Shown: one piece after another, positions 18,695 to 30,106 of the stretch
Position numbering within the stretch: position 1 is the stretch's first letter
Layout of the letters: the number at the start of each line of letters is the position of its first letter
Source: Roseiarcus sp963748545
GTDB lineage: Bacteria; Pseudomonadota; Alphaproteobacteria; Rhizobiales; Beijerinckiaceae
Direction of reading: 5' to 3'
Assembly (NCBI GenBank): GCA_963748545.1
Contig: CAVVJO010000006.1
Span: 71,990 to 135,989, forward strand
Length of the DNA stretch: 64,000 nt
Made by a program: the position numbers and the translations under genes
Notes under the pieces: generated by a model
The model's database searches: none
Told to the model about the DNA's origin: nothing
The model's input: only the letters and a program-made list of their open reading frames with translations

Positions 18695-19186
18695 ATGTCA
18701 GAGGCCGTGAAGGTTGACCGCGCTCGTTTCGCGCCGCTCGTCTCGCATCTCGCGCGCGAGTGGCGGCGGGCGGTCGACGGACGCCTGCACGCTTACGGAC
18801 TGACCGAGGCGACATGGCTTCCGTTGCTGCGAATTGCCCGCGCGCAAGCCCCGATGCGGCAGAACGAGCTTGCGGCCTCGCTGTCCCTCGACGGCTCCTC
18901 GATCGTCCGTCTGATCGACGCGCTGGAGAAGTCGGGGCTGGTCAATCGGCGTGAGGACGCGCTGGACCGTCGCGCCAAGAGCCTGGTCCCGACGGCGCGG
19001 GGAAAGCGGACGGTCGATCAGGTCGAGAGGGTTTCGCTCGAAGTGCGGGACATCGTGCTCGGCGACATTCCCGAGGCGGACCTCGCCCGCGCGCTTCGCC
19101 TGCTGGAATCCGTGCGGGACCGTCTGTCGAAACTTTCCGACACGCGCCCGGCCGCCGCCGAAAGCAGGCAGGCGGCGAAGCGATGA
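18695..19186 (+). CDS. MarR-family transcriptional regulator
   Basis: 163 residues with a central winged helix: MRQNELAASLSLDGSSIVRLIDALEKSGLV followed by RREDALDRRAKSLVPTARG, the wing of MarR proteins. It overlaps the start of the next gene, an MFS drug exporter, by four bases (ATGA), so the two form an operon. A palindrome immediately upstream is the likely binding site. It probably represses efflux until a toxic ligand binds. Confidence 0.9.
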   Translation: MSEAVKVDRARFAPLVSHLAREWRRAVDGRLHAYGLTEATWLPLLRIARAQAPMRQNELAASLSLDGSSIVRLIDALEKSGLVNRREDALDRRAKSLVPTARGKRTVDQVERVSLEVRDIVLGDIPEADLARALRLLESVRDRLSKLSDTRPAAAESRQAAKR

Positions 19187-20403
19187 CAGCCAAACGCCGC
19201 GCCATTGCGCCGCTGTGGCTCCTGGGACTCTTCACCTTCAGCGGTCCCGTCGGCATGCACATCTTCGTGCCCGCGCTGCCCGCAGCCGCCGCGGATCTCC
19301 ACGCTCCCGCCTCCGAACTGCAACTCACCGTCAGCCTTTACATTCTCGGGCTCGCGGTCGGGCAGCTCATCTATGGGCCTCTTTCGGATCGCTTCGGTCG
19401 CCGGCCGGCGCTGCTGACCGGGCTCGTCATCTTCACGGCGGCCAGCCTTGCCGGGCTGGTCGCGCCCGATGCGCGCGCCCTGATCGCCGCGCGCTTTCTG
19501 CAGGCCTTCGGGGGATGCGCTGGTCTGGTTCTCGCGCGCGCCATCATCCGCGACACCTCGGAGGGCCATGACGCCGCTCGTCGACTCGCGCTTATGAACG
19601 TGCTGGTGACAGCCGGTCCGGCGATCGCGCCCATCATCGGAGGCGCGCTCGCCGCCCTCTGGGGGTGGCGAGCGATCCTGCTCGGCCTCAGCGCGCTCGG
19701 CGTCGCCAATCTTGCGCTTGCCTGGCGGGCGCTGCCGGAAACGCGCCCGGACGTGGCGCATGTCAGCGCAAGGTCGCACATGCGCGCCTACTTCGCTCTG
19801 CTCCGGTCGCGGCGGTTCGTCGGCTACGCCGTCGGCGGCGGTTGCGCGACGACGTCGCTCTACGCCTTCCTTGCTTCCGCGCCGTTCATTTTCATCGATC
19901 GGCTGCATGTTGCGAGCGCTCAGACCGGCGTCTTGCTCGCGCTGCTCGTTTCGGGCGTCTGGCTCGGCAGCCTGCTCGCGAGCCGGACGATCACGGTCCT
20001 TCCGATTGGCCGCTTTCTGGTCGGCGCAAACGCCCTGAGCCTCATGGCCGCCGCGGCGTTCCTCGCGCTCGTGCTGAGCGATCGGCTGTCCCTGGCCGGC
20101 GTAATCGGGGCGATGTTTGTCTTCAGCGTCGGCGTCGGCGCGGCGGCGCCTGCAGCGCTCTTTCAGGCGATCAGCGTCAACCCCCGCGTCACGGGATCGG
20201 CCTCCGGTCTTTACGGCGCGGCGCAAATGACCGTCGGCGCGGCGCTCGTCGCGCTGGCGGGCCTCGGTCGGAACCCGGCGCTGGCGTCGGCGCTTGTGCT
20301 CGTGCTCTCCGGCGTCGTCGCCCAGACGTCCTTCTGGCTCGCCGGACGGGACGAGCCCGCCCCGCTGGAGGCTCAAGAGGTTGAGCGCGCGGCGACGCCT
20401 TGA
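19183..20403 (+). CDS. Bcr/CflA-family MFS drug exporter
   Basis: 406 residues and 12 predicted membrane segments. The cytoplasmic A-motif appears as GQLIYGPLSDRFGRRPALL after TM2; QAFGGCAGLVLARAIIRD and GPAIAPIIGGALAALWGWRA are typical of the Bcr/CflA subfamily (proton-driven export of bicyclomycin, chloramphenicol and similar compounds). Translationally coupled to the MarR regulator. The substrate is unknown. Confidence 0.9.
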   Translation: MTAKRRAIAPLWLLGLFTFSGPVGMHIFVPALPAAAADLHAPASELQLTVSLYILGLAVGQLIYGPLSDRFGRRPALLTGLVIFTAASLAGLVAPDARALIAARFLQAFGGCAGLVLARAIIRDTSEGHDAARRLALMNVLVTAGPAIAPIIGGALAALWGWRAILLGLSALGVANLALAWRALPETRPDVAHVSARSHMRAYFALLRSRRFVGYAVGGGCATTSLYAFLASAPFIFIDRLHVASAQTGVLLALLVSGVWLGSLLASRTITVLPIGRFLVGANALSLMAAAAFLALVLSDRLSLAGVIGAMFVFSVGVGAAAPAALFQAISVNPRVTGSASGLYGAAQMTVGAALVALAGLGRNPALASALVLVLSGVVAQTSFWLAGRDEPAPLEAQEVERAATP

Positions 20404-20556
20404 CCGGATCCGGTTCGGATCGGCTGAACCGTCTCAACCGCGACCGCCACCGTACCAGCAAACTTTCACCGCATCCGGTTCCTAACCTGACGCCGCGGGC
20501 GGGATTGCGCGCCAGACAGGCTTGACGGCGAGCCTGGCGCCAGGAGGTTTGAATCG

Positions 20557-20838
20557 ATGCAGGAATTCTACGACTTCGAGGTCGTGAAGGACAATGAGAT
20601 CGTCGCGGCGAAGCGGCGCATTCGGTTGCCGCGGCTGCGCGCGGCGTGGCCGATCGTCGCCGAACTCGCCGCGGCTCATATGAAGGGATGCCTCATTCGC
20701 GTGCGCAACGCGCGCGGCGAGATCGAAATCCTCATCGGCGTCGCAGCCGCCCGGCGCAGCCTCGCCGCCAAAGCGTATCTTTTCTCCGCCGCCCTGCTTG
20801 CGTTCGGGGCTCCTGCCGTCGACGGCTTCCCCGTGTAG
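20557..20838 (+). CDS. DUF6894-like small protein
   Basis: 93 residues with an AGGAGG site upstream of ATG 20557. The pattern EFYDFEVVKDNEIVAAK, LPRLRAAWPIVAELAAAHM and IRVRNARGEIEILIGV follows the small DUF6894 family (beta strand, helix, final strand) that is abundant in Hyphomicrobiales and has no known function. It is not part of a clear operon. Confidence 0.6.
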   Translation: MQEFYDFEVVKDNEIVAAKRRIRLPRLRAAWPIVAELAAAHMKGCLIRVRNARGEIEILIGVAAARRSLAAKAYLFSAALLAFGAPAVDGFPV

Positions 20839-20874
20839 CGCGATTTCCGCGTCGTCGGGTCCCGCGCTCGTCGC

Positions 20875-21303
20875 TCAGACCGCGCGCTTGGCGAGCTGAT
20901 CGCGGATCTCGGTCAGCAGGACGACCTCCGGGCTCGGGGGCTTCGGCGGATCGGCCGGCTTGTTCTTCTCCGGGCGATTCATCATGTTGATGCCCTTGAT
21001 CAGAAGGAACAGAGCGACCGCGACGATCGCGAAATTGATCACGACGGTGATGAAATCCCCATAGGCGAACACGCCGCCCTGCTTGCGCGCGTCCGCGAGA
21101 TTGGTCGCGGTCACCGCCCCCGACAGCGGGATGTAGTAGTTGGAGAAGTCCGCCTTTCCGGCGATGCCGACGACCGGCATGATGAGATCGTTGACCAGCG
21201 CGTCGACGATCTTGCCGAAAGCCGCGCCGATGATCACGCCGACGGCGAGACTCAGCGCGTTCCCCTTGATGGCGAATTCCTTGAACTCCTGCCACATCCC
21301 CAT
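20875..21303 (-). CDS. mscL: Large-conductance mechanosensitive channel MscL
   Basis: 142 residues. The first helix and pore lining GNALSLAVGVIIGAAFGKIVDALVNDLIMP are diagnostic, followed by a periplasmic loop, the second helix DFITVVINFAIVAVALFLLIKG and a charged cytoplasmic helix (PPKPPSPEVVLLTEIRDQL). It opens under membrane tension to release solutes during osmotic downshock. Confidence 0.95.
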   Translation of the reverse strand: MGMWQEFKEFAIKGNALSLAVGVIIGAAFGKIVDALVNDLIMPVVGIAGKADFSNYYIPLSGAVTATNLADARKQGGVFAYGDFITVVINFAIVAVALFLLIKGINMMNRPEKNKPADPPKPPSPEVVLLTEIRDQLAKRAV

Positions 21304-21436
21304 GTTCAACCCCAGAATCGTTTCGCGCCCAAAACGGGCCGCGCGTCGCCCGGGGAAACTAACCGACTGTGGACTTCGAAATAAAGTCGGGTTCGACGGG
21401 CGGCGGCGACAACTCTTGGCGGGCGCTCGCCGGACG

Positions 21437-22366
21437 CTACTGCGTCTTGTCGTCGGCCGCGGCGTCCGCGGCGGGCTTGGGCTTCTTGCGCTTGGCGGGC
21501 TTCTCGGACTTTGCGCTCTTGTCGGCCTTGTCCGGCGGAGAGAGCGCGGCGAGCCGGGCCTCGAGCAGCGCCGCGCGAGCGGCGGTGACGGTCGTGGCGC
21601 AGAACCCGTGCGCGGCTTCCTTGACATAATCGCGGCAGATGTCGTCCCGCTGGCCGATGAAGCCGTTCTGCTCTTTCACCAGATTGGCGGCGTCGGGGCT
21701 GTCCTTGGCCCGGTCTTCGAGCCCATGCAGCGCGCGCGCCATCGCGTTCTCGGCCTGGGTTCGCCGTTTGCCGATCGCCGCGGCGTCCGCCTCGAGCGTA
21801 TTTCCGTCCGGCCCCCAGAGACCGCTCGGGCTGGTCTGGCAGTCGGCGGCCTTGAACACGCAGGCGGTGATCTGGGAGGGAACGAGAACGGCGCCGTCCG
21901 CGACGTCGAAGGCGAACGGGCAGGCGGGCACGTCGACCTCATAGCGCTCGAGACCGTCCGGGCGGCCGGCGCTGGTCGCCGCGATCGGCTTTTCCCCGAC
22001 GATATTGACGACGCAACGCTGGGACGCATCCGACACCCCCTCGCCGGCGAGGCTCAGCTTGTCGACCTGAAGCGTGTCGCCGCGGCCGGAGAGTTGGAGA
22101 AGACCGGCGCCGCCGTTCAGGAGGAGCGGGCGCCCGTCGACCAATTCGACGCCTTCCCCGGAGGTCAAAGCGGACATTTCGGCCTTGCCGCTCTTGTCGC
22201 CCTTTGCGGCGCCGTGCGCCTTCTTCGGTTTGGACGTCGCGGCGGGCGCTCCGGCCGGCGCCGCGGGCGCCGCGCCCGGCAGCGCGAGTTGCGCGCAAAC
22301 CGGCGCCGTCGCGAGCGTAAAGCCGCCGAACAGGAGAAACACGCGCCAGAACGCCGGGCAAATCAT
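21437..22366 (-). CDS. Secreted protein with an LprI-like C-terminal region
   Basis: 309 residues. A signal peptide (WRVFLLFGGFTLATAPVCAQ) is followed by an Ala/Pro/Lys-rich linker (~25-65), a beta-rich domain with several cysteines (~70-185), and a helical cysteine-containing region (NGFIGQRDDICRDYVKEAAH, then FCATTVTAARAALLEARLAAL) that resembles lysozyme-inhibitor LprI-type repeats. The tail is Lys/Ala-rich. Probably periplasmic or envelope-attached; a role in lysozyme inhibition would be a guess. Confidence 0.6.
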   Translation of the reverse strand: MICPAFWRVFLLFGGFTLATAPVCAQLALPGAAPAAPAGAPAATSKPKKAHGAAKGDKSGKAEMSALTSGEGVELVDGRPLLLNGGAGLLQLSGRGDTLQVDKLSLAGEGVSDASQRCVVNIVGEKPIAATSAGRPDGLERYEVDVPACPFAFDVADGAVLVPSQITACVFKAADCQTSPSGLWGPDGNTLEADAAAIGKRRTQAENAMARALHGLEDRAKDSPDAANLVKEQNGFIGQRDDICRDYVKEAAHGFCATTVTAARAALLEARLAALSPPDKADKSAKSEKPAKRKKPKPAADAAADDKTQ

Positions 22367-22461
22367 CGCGGCGTTGTAGAAGGCCCGGCGTCAAAGGGAA
22401 AGGCGTTTGTTCGGCCGGCTCGCGGCGCGCGAAGCCGGGAAAAATCCGGCGTTTCCTCGCC

Positions 22462-22493
22462 TTGCGCCTCGAAAAGGCCGAACCTATATACGC
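22462..22493 (+). promoter_or_regulatory. RpoH (sigma-32) heat-shock promoter of dnaK
   Basis: CTTG at 22,462-22,465 and CCTATATACG at 22,484-22,493 are separated by 18 bases, which fits the alphaproteobacterial RpoH consensus CTTG-N17/18-CYTATNTNNG at every fixed base. It lies ~165 bases before the dnaK start. Confidence 0.65.
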
Positions 22494-22658
22494 CGCGACT
22501 GACGGGCTTGGCGCTCAACGCGCGCCGTGGCCGCCGAAGGTTTAGTTGGATTGAGGGGATCAGAAAAGACGACGCCGGCCGCTTCGGGCCGAGGGCGTCC
22601 TTCTCATGGTCCGGCCGCTCCGGGGCCGGGCGGTCCCGCGAAAGGAGCAGGGAAGAAT

Positions 22659-24574
<1,916 letters not shown>

Positions 24575-24807
24575 TCGAACGCGCGCCGGTCTCGCCAAGA
24601 GGCCGAGACCGGCGCCGTCCCAAGGGAACTCGCATGGTTGGCGCGACGCCATCGCATAGGAATCCACCGCTGAGCGCGCGGCAGGGCCCGCAGGCCTCGC
24701 CGCGCTCTCGCGTTTGCGCGTCAAAGCGCGCGACGCGGCCTTCGGCGGGCGCAGGACGGAGTCGAGCGAGACGGCGACCCGTCTCACGCGCGAAGGGGCG
24801 CGCTGAT

Positions 24808-25933
24808 ATGGCGAAGCGGGATTTTTACGAAGTCTTGGGCGTTTCCAAGACGGTGACCGAGATCGAGCTGAAATCCGCCTTCCGCAAAGCCGCGATGGGG
24901 TGCCATCCGGACCGCCATCCGGGCGACAAGCAGGCCGAGGCCCGCTTCAAGGAACTCAACGAAGCCTATCAGACCCTGTCGGACGCGCAGAAGCGGGCGG
25001 CGTACGACCGCTACGGCCATGCGGCCTTCGAGCAGGGCGGGGTGGGCGGCATGGGCGACGGCTTCGCGGCCTCGATGTCCGACATTTTCGACGACCTGTT
25101 CGGCGACATGATGGGCGGCCGTCGCGGTCGCCAGGGTTCGGGGCGCGAGCGCGGCGCCGACATGCGCTACAATCTCGAGATCACCCTCGAGGAAGCGTTC
25201 CACGGCAAGAACGCCACGATCAAAATGCCGACCTCGGTGACCTGCGAGGCGTGCAACGGCTCCGGCGCGCGCGCGGGCTCGAAGCCGGTGACCTGCCGGA
25301 CCTGCGGCGGCCACGGCCGGGTCCGTCAGCAACAGGGCTTCTTCGCGATCGAGCGAACCTGCCTCGACCTGCCAGGGCCGCGGACAGACGATCGACAACC
25401 CTTGCGACAAATGCGGCGGGGCTGGCCGGGTGACGCGGGAGCGGACGCTTTCGGTCAACGTTCCCGCCGGCGTCGAGGACGGCACGCGCATCCGCCTGAC
25501 CGGCGAGGGCGAGGCCGGCATGCGCGGCGGCCCGACCGGCGACCTCTACATCTTCCTCTCGGTCAAGCCGCACCCGGTGTTTCAGCGCGACGGCGCCGAT
25601 CTCTACTGTCGCGTGCCGATCTCGATGGTTCAGGCCGCGCTCGGCGGCGAATTCACCGTCCACACGCTCGATGGGACCGAGTCGCGGGTCAGCATTCCCG
25701 AAGGCGCGCAGTCGGGCCGGCAGTTGAGGCTGCGCGGCAAGGGCATGCCGATCCTGCGATCGCGCGACGCCGGCGATCTGTTCGTTCAGCTCAATGTCGA
25801 GACGCCGCAGAACCTGACCCGTCGCCAGCGCGAGCTCCTGGCGGAGTTCGCCCAGGAATCCTCGCACAAGACCCACCCGGAGAGCGCCGGCTTCTTCGCC
25901 AAGATGAAAGAGTTCTTCGAGGGGCGCAGCTGA
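24808..25933 (+). CDS. dnaJ: Co-chaperone DnaJ, frame broken near 25,370
   Basis: J domain (residues 1-70) with the HPD motif in GCHPDRHPGDKQA and DRYGHAAFEQGG; then a Gly-rich region; a zinc domain with repeats CEACNGSGARAGSKPVTC, CRTCGGHGRV, and (after the shift) CDKCGGAGRV; and the C-terminal client-binding domains ending FFEGRS. An extra base in the third zinc repeat (~25,370) breaks the frame. It stimulates DnaK ATPase and delivers clients. There are 233 bases between dnaK and dnaJ with no gene. Confidence 0.94.
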
Positions 25934-26004
25934 CGCTTTACCCTGGACCGACGCGCGCGATAGACCGCCCATAGGACGACGGGCGAGCGAGCTGGGAAGC
26001 GCAC

Positions 26005-26651
26005 ATGCACGATCAGAAGGACGGCGTCGGCCGACGGGGCTTGGGTGACAACGCCCGCTTCTTCATGTCCCTCCTGTCGACGCCGCATTTGACCGGGGCA
26101 GTCGCTCCGTCGGGCCGGGCGCTCGCCCGCGCCATGGCGGCCGCCTCGGGCCGCCGGCCGATGGCCTCGTCATCGAACTCGGGCCGGGAACCGGGCCCGT
26201 CACGCGGGCGCTGCTCGAGAGCGGCCTCGACCCGCGCCGCCTCGTGATGGTCGAGTACAATCCGGATTTCTGCCGTGTGCTCGAAGAGCGCCATGCGGGC
26301 GCGCGCGTGATCCAGGGCGACGCCTATGACCTTCCGCGCACCCTCGCCGGACTATGCGGGGCGAGCGGGTCTCGGCCTTCGTCTCCAGCCTGCCGCTTCT
26401 GACCCGGCCCGAGCGCGAGCGCGGGAAACTGATCGGCGACGCCTTCGCGCTGATGGGCGCCGACGGCGTCTTCGTTCAGTTCACCTACGGCCCGCTGTCG
26501 CCGATTCCGCGCGAGATCTGCGAAGGCCGCTATTCCGCGCACCGCGGCGCGGCCGATCTGGGCCAACCTGCCGCCGGCGCGTGTCTGGAGCTATCGGCTG
26601 GAGCCGCCGGCGCCCACGCGGAGCGCGAGCCGCCGCGAGGCGCGCGCATGA
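26005..26651 (+). CDS. pmtA: Phospholipid N-methyltransferase PmtA-like, frame broken
   Basis: Stitching frames gives MHDQKDGVGRRGLGDNARFF, SLLSTPHLTGAVAPSGRALAR, the SAM site VIELGPGTGPVTRALLESG, VEYNPDFCRVLEERH, then VSSLPLLTRPERERGKLI and FVQFTYGPLSPIP. This order matches alphaproteobacterial phosphatidylethanolamine N-methyltransferases related to rRNA adenine methylases, which make phosphatidylcholine. Breaks lie near 26,140, 26,350 and 26,555. The stop codon overlaps the pyrF start (ATGA at 26,648). Confidence 0.75.
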
Positions 26652-27361
26652 AGCCGCTTGACGCCGCGCGACCGGCTGATCGTCGCCCTCGATGTCGCGG
26701 ACGCCGCTTCGGCGGCAACGGCTCGTCGACGCGATCGGCGACGCCGCGACCTTCTATAAGGTCGGCATGGAGCTCGCCTATGGCGGCGACGGCCTGGCGT
26801 TCGCCGCCCGGCTTGCCGCGGCCGGCAAGCAGGTCTTCGTCGATCTCAAGCTGCACGACATCCCCAACACGGTCGAGCGGGCGACCGCCCAGGTCGCAAA
26901 GCTCGGCGCGACCTTCCTGACCGTTCACGCCTATCCGCAGACGATGCGCGCGGCGGTCGCGGGCGCCGCGGGCTCGGGCCTGAAGATTCTTGGCGTGACG
27001 GTGCTGACGTCGTGTGACGACGCGGACCTGATCGAGGCCGGCTACCGCTTCGGCGTCGTCGAGATGGTGCGGCGGCGGGCCGAGCAGGCGCAGGCGCTCG
27101 GGCTTCGACGGCCTCGTCGCGAGCGCGGCGGAGGCCGAGAGCGTTCGCGCAGGCGGTCGGGCCGACGATGATCCTGGTGACGCCGGGCATCCGGCCGGCC
27201 GGCGGCGACGTCGGCGACCAGAAGCGCGTCGCGACGCCCGGCGAGCGCAATCCGCGACGGAGCGGACTATCTCGTGGTCGGCCGTCCGATCACGACCGCG
27301 CCGGATCCGCGCGAGGCCGCGCGAGGCGATCGTCGAGGAGATCGCCGCCGCCGCGCCTTGA
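26648..27361 (+). CDS. pyrF: Orotidine-5'-phosphate decarboxylase, frame broken several times
   Basis: Final step of UMP synthesis. Fragments in three frames join to a full protein: RLIVALDVADAAS near the start, FYKVGMELAYGGDGL, the catalytic FVDLKLHDIPNTVERA (Lys and Asp), FLTVHAYPQTMRAAV, LGVTVLTSCDDADL, MILVTPGIRPAGGDVGDQKR and DYLVVGRPITTAPDP. At least five single-base shifts are needed (near 26,680, 26,720, 27,105, 27,150, 27,245). Since the gene is essential without uracil, they look like sequencing errors. Overlaps pmtA by four bases and is followed closely by a DUF1330 gene and dapB. Confidence 0.88.
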
Positions 27362-27415
27362 TTGCGCGCCGAAGCCGGCTATTCTCCGCCCATCTGTCGA
27401 ACGGGAGGCGCGTCA

Positions 27416-27703
27416 ATGCCCAAAGGCTATGTCGATCTCGCGGGTCGACATCAACGATCCCGAAGCCTATGCGCGCTATGCCGCCGCAGCGACCAAGGCG
27501 ATCGCGGCGCATGGCGGCAGGGCGCTGGCGCGCGGCGGACGCCATGAAGCGCTCGAGGGCATGCGCGAGCGCGCAACGTCGTGCTCGAGTTTGACAGCTA
27601 CGACGCGGCGCGGGCCTACTATCACTCGGCCGAGTACCAGGCCGCGCGGGCGCTGCGCGACGGCGCGGCGGACATGGAAATGGTGCTGGTCGAAGGCGCC
27701 TGA
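27416..27703 (+). CDS. DUF1330-family protein, frame broken
   Basis: ATG 27416 is preceded by GGGAGG. Joined frames give MPKGYV, VDINDPEAYARYAAAATKAI, GGRALARGGRHEALEG and VVLEFDSYDAARAYYHSAEY, then ADMEMVLVEGA, which is the ~95-residue ferredoxin-like DUF1330 fold (related to ABM-type mono-oxygenase folds). Its function is unknown. Breaks are near 27,440, 27,560 and 27,575. Likely cotranscribed with pyrF and dapB. Confidence 0.72.
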
Positions 27704-27735
27704 CGGGTCGGAGAACATAAGGAGCTCGCAAAGGC

Positions 27736-28553
27736 ATGGCCGAGTTGCGCATCGTCGTCGCGGAGCGGCGGGCCGCATGGGCCGGATGGTCGTGCGGGCG
27801 ATCCACGAAGCCGACGGGCTGAGCCTCGCCGGCGCGCTCGAACGCGAAAACTCGCCCTGGCTCGGCCAGGATCCGGGTCCGCTGGCCGGCTGTCCGGCGA
27901 CCGGGCTGACGATCGGGACCGATCCGCTGCCGCTGCTGCTTGAACGCCGACGCGATCATCGACTTCTCCTCGCCCGCGGCCACGGTCGAGCTCGCGGCGC
28001 TCGCGGCGCAGGCCCGCATCGCCCACGTCATCGGCACGACCGGGCTCGCGGAGGAGGACCTCGACAAGATCGACGCCGCCGGCGCGCCATGCGCCGATCG
28101 TCCGCTCCGGCAACATGAGCCTCGGCGTCAACCTGCTCGCGGCGCTGACGCGCCGCGCCGCGCGCCGCGCTCGGCGACGAATACGACATCGAGATTTTCG
28201 AGATGCACCATCGCATGAAGGTCGACGCGCCCTCGGGCACCGCGCTGATGCTCGGCGAGGCGGCGGCGGCGGGCCGCGGGATTGCGCTCAAGACCCATTC
28301 GGCGCGCGGACGCGACGGCGTGACCGGCGCGCGGCGCAAGGGCGACATCGGCTTCGCCTCGCTGCGCGGCGGCACGGTGGTCGGCGACCACGAGGTGATT
28401 TTCGCCGGCGAAGGCGAACGGATCGTGCTCGCCCATCACGCCGAGGACCGGATGCTGTTCGCCTATGGCGCGCTGAAAGCGGCGCGCTGGGCCCACGGGC
28501 GCAAGCCCGGGCCTCTATTCGATGGCCGACGTGCTCGGGCTCAAGGACGGTGA
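27736..28553 (+). CDS. dapB: 4-hydroxy-tetrahydrodipicolinate reductase, frame broken
   Basis: NAD(P)H-dependent step of lysine and diaminopimelate synthesis. Joined frames read MAELRIVVA, GRMGRMVVRAIHEADGLSL (nucleotide site), AIIDFSSPAATVELAALAA, HVIGTTGLAEEDL, IVRSGNMSLGVNLLAAL and the catalytic EMHHRMKVDAPSGTAL, then LRGGTVVGDHEVIFAGEGE and YSMADVLGLKDG. Breaks near 27,765, 27,940, 28,090, 28,165 and 28,510 include both lost and gained single bases. Essential for cell-wall synthesis, so a real gene decay is unlikely. Confidence 0.9.
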
Positions 28554-28567
28554 GCGGAGGAAGCGCG

Positions 28568-29100
28568 TCACGCGCGTCGTAAGGCGCCGTCCGATGAGGA
28601 CGGCGAGACGCCGCCCTCGGGCTCAGTTCGACGCCCGACTTCCGTGCAGGAGAAGTCGAGCTGGGCCTGCTTCTCGGTCTTGCCGGCGTGGACGCTGATC
28701 GTCAGCGGCGCGCAGGTGGCGTTCTCGAGAAAGATCGCCTTGTGCTCGACGCCGTCGTCGCCGAAGCGAAAGCTGGTGAAGGCCTTGTGGGTGACGACCT
28801 GCTGGCCGGCGTGACCCGTCTGGGTGAGGTCGACGGTGGCGGTGGCGTATTTGGGCGCGAAGTTCCGGTCGCCCTGGAAGGTGAAGTCGATCATCACCCC
28901 TGTCGCCGTGTCGCCGCCCGGCGCGCCGCCCTTTGGGCGCGTCGACCAGCGCCGGACCGCCGACGATGTCTTCCGAAAACTTTCCCGAGTGCTCAAGGAA
29001 GACGTAAGCCTTGACGTCGACGATCTTGAGTTCCGCCGCCTGAGCGCTTCCCGCCAGCGCCAGCTCCGGCGGCTACCGCCGCGATCCCCATCGCGCCCAT
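28568..29100 (-). CDS. Secreted protein of unknown function, frame broken twice
   Basis: From ATG 29098-29100 the pieces read MGAMGIAAVAAGA, LAGSAQAAELKIVDVKAYVF (a signal peptide cut after AQA), LEHSGKFSEDIVGGPALVDA, then GVMIDFTFQGDRNFAPKYAT, FTSFRFGDDGVEHKAIFLEN and TEKQAQLDFSCTEVG. Shifts are near 29,060 and 28,925. It looks like a ~175-residue periplasmic beta-rich protein. I do not recognise the family. The last ~20 residues are coded by a palindromic repeat (28,593-28,618). Confidence 0.6.
28593..28618. repeat. Short GC-rich palindromic repeat at a gene end, copy 1
   Basis: GATGAGGACGGCGAGACGCC followed by GCCCTC. It is nearly the same as the element at 33,850-33,875 (ATGAGGCGGCGAGACGCCGC then CCCTC). 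Both sit over the last codons of a minus-strand gene but in different reading frames. Confidence 0.45.
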
Positions 29101-29134
29101 CGACCCCTCCGAAACACCCCGTGCGGGTCAATAC

Positions 29135-29167
29135 AAAAAACCCCGGCCCGCGCAATGCGGACCGGGG
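29135..29167 (-). terminator. Intrinsic terminator of the Bax-inhibitor-1 gene
   Basis: On the minus strand CCCCGGTCCGC, loop ATTGC, GCGGGCCGGGG forms an almost perfect 11-pair stem followed by six T. It lies ~32 bases after the stop codon at 29,199. Confidence 0.85.
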
Positions 29168-29198
29168 CTTCCTATAGGGCTTCCTTGACGATTGCGTG

Positions 29199-29967
29199 TC
29201 AGCTGTTGCGGTTCGATCCGGTCAGCATCAGCAGCGCCTGGAACATATTGATGAAGTCCAGGTAGAGCCGCAGCGCGCCGTGGATCGACTTCTTCTGCGG
29301 CATCGTCGTAGCCGTCGCCGGCGAAGTACATCTGCTTGATCGACTGGGTGTCCCAGGCGGTCAGGCCGGCGAAGATCACCACCGCCAGGATCGAGATGCC
29401 GAACTGCAGGCCGGAGCTGTGCAGGAACATGTTGACCAGGCTCGCGATGATGATGCCGATCAGGCCCATCATCATGAACGATCCCATCGCCGACAGGCTG
29501 CGCTGGGTGGTGTAGCCGTAGAGGCTCAGGCTCGCGAAGGCCGCCGCGGTGGCGAAGAACGCTTGCGCGATCGAGCCGGCCGTATAGACGACCAGCAGCG
29601 CCGACATCGACAGGCCGATCAGCGCCGCGAAGGCGATGAAGGCGTTGCGCGCGGTCGAGACGGACATCCGCTCGATGCCGGCCGAGAGCCAGAAGACGAG
29701 AGCGAGCGGCGACAGCACGATCAGCCAGCGCAGCGGCGACACATAGATCGCGTGGCCGAAGTCGGTGAGCGCCAGACGCCCGTCGCCGATCTGGGCCGTG
29801 CCCAGCGCGAAGGCGCCGTACGCGACGAGCCCGGTCACGCCGAGGCCGAGGGTCATGTAGTTGTAGACGCCGATCATGTAGGCGCGCAGGCCCTGATCGA
29901 CGACCGCGCCGGACCGTGCGTATCCCGCACCCGGGCGCGGGTTGGCGTAGCGGTCATAGTCGGACAT
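29199..29967 (-). CDS. Bax inhibitor-1/YccA-family membrane protein, frame broken near 29,300
   Basis: About 255 residues with seven predicted membrane segments, for example YMTLGLGVTGLVAYGAFAL, PLRWLIVLSPLALVFWLSAG and FGISILAVVIFAGLTAWDTQ. The family motif AWDTQSIKQMYFAGDGYDDA is present. One lost base near 29,300 disrupts the frame; the next frame ends with YLDFINMFQALLMLTGSNRN, the usual last helix. In bacteria the family (YetJ, YccA) includes pH-sensitive calcium leak channels and an FtsH-protease modulator; the role here is unknown. Confidence 0.88.
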
Positions 29968-30106
29968 GGGTGAAACCTCATGAGAAGAGAGCCGGCGCTC
30001 ACACGGGGCAAGCCCGGACAAACGCCTTGTCGCATAATATGGCTCGGCGGCATAGCGCCGCAAGGGCGCACAGCGTTAAGGATGCGTAAGGATCATCGCA
30101 GAACGC

